Of a DNA stretch of 64,000 nt, positions 63,649 to 64,000 are shown in pieces. The stretch covers positions 62,001-126,000 of the forward strand of contig NW_025932839.1 of assembly GCF_000764305.2 (NCBI RefSeq), given 5' to 3'. Under the pieces are notes generated by a model. The model worked only from the letters and a program-made list of their open reading frames with translations, searched no databases and was not told where the DNA came from. Position 1 is the stretch's first letter; the number at the start of each line of letters is the position of its first letter. The DNA comes from Hyalella azteca (taxonomy: Eukaryota > Arthropoda > Malacostraca > Amphipoda > Hyalellidae). Position numbers and translations under genes: made by a program.

Positions 63649-64000
63649 CTGTAACACATCATGTCATCAGTATACTGGGTCATACTATTAAAACTAGCTT
63701 AAGTACACGTAGCGACCCAAGCAGAGGTAGCGGTAAATTTATCGTCTGTGATTAGTGAATTTAGCTTAGGAAGCCGTCAGTAATTGGCTAACGGAGTAAC
63801 GAACTCGACTATTTTTGGGATAATACGGCCCCTGGTCCTTACCAATACGATGGCCTCGTAGCTGTTCTAATTATCACTAGTGTCATAAACAGGATCATCA
63901 TCAACTTGTTAGAACTTATTATTTAACGTTCATGATATTGCCATCAGTTTATATATGATATGACATCAGGGCGATAATATCCAGAACCTAATTAGATATT

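Overview
This is a window of animal nuclear DNA, most likely from an arthropod. A malacostracan crustacean fits the repeat load and the RT-bearing LINE family, but that part is inference. Evidence for a nuclear metazoan genome: intron-split genes with GT..AG junctions, a ten-finger ZXD-family zinc-finger gene, an SLC5 sodium symporter gene, COP9 signalosome subunit 9, the last exon of chaperonin subunit CCT5, non-LTR retrotransposons, tRNA-derived SINEs, MITEs, minisatellites and arthropod-type TTAGG repeats. The sequence is a draft assembly: there is a 549-base N gap (53,265-53,813) and single Ns at 24,609 and 50,662. A 16-base match to the Tn5/Nextera mosaic-end adapter lies against the first single N.

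Layout. 1-6,530: a giant inverted-repeat family (called family A here). Left arm 1-2,340, right arm about 5,215-6,520 in reverse, and a third direct copy at 3,386-5,095. The left arm is interrupted by a 901-bp fold-back DNA element with 8-bp target duplications and a TTAGG array in its loop; LINE relics follow. 6,530-12,220: small inverted-repeat elements, a second LINE + family A pair, a second fold-back element and tRNA-derived SINEs. 13,309-16,562 (minus): COPS9 and an unrecognised two-exon gene for an acidic, Pro/Ser-rich, repeat-bearing protein. 16,563-21,940: gene-poor, with short repeats.

22,046-34,098 (minus): a ZXDC-like zinc-finger gene. I placed eleven phase-consistent exons plus a terminal exon. 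Ten C2H2 fingers are spread over exons 4-9, a long disordered N-terminal half lies in exons 1-3, and the family's C-terminal INLxDL-type ending is present. 34,100-48,088: no gene seen; LINE relics, a SINE, MITEs and arrays. 48,089-57,488 (plus): an SLC5 sodium/solute symporter of the monocarboxylate/multivitamin transporter branch. Ten exons were placed; one or more further exons are lost in or beside the N gap. 57,500-63,520: a duplicated AT-rich block and several arrays. 63,521-63,648 (minus): last exon of CCT5.

The most unusual property is architectural. In both large genes, tandem duplications begin at exon 3' ends and copy the last coding bases together with the GT splice donor, or fill the intron from its first bases. 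I count this at ZXDC exons 2, 4, 5, 6, 8, 9 and the stop codon, and at SLC5 exons 2, 3, 5 and 6. Each such exon therefore faces a row of donor copies. This could be a mutational process acting at splice junctions, a source of splice variants, or partly an assembly artefact; the adapter remnant in one array makes raw-read checking important.
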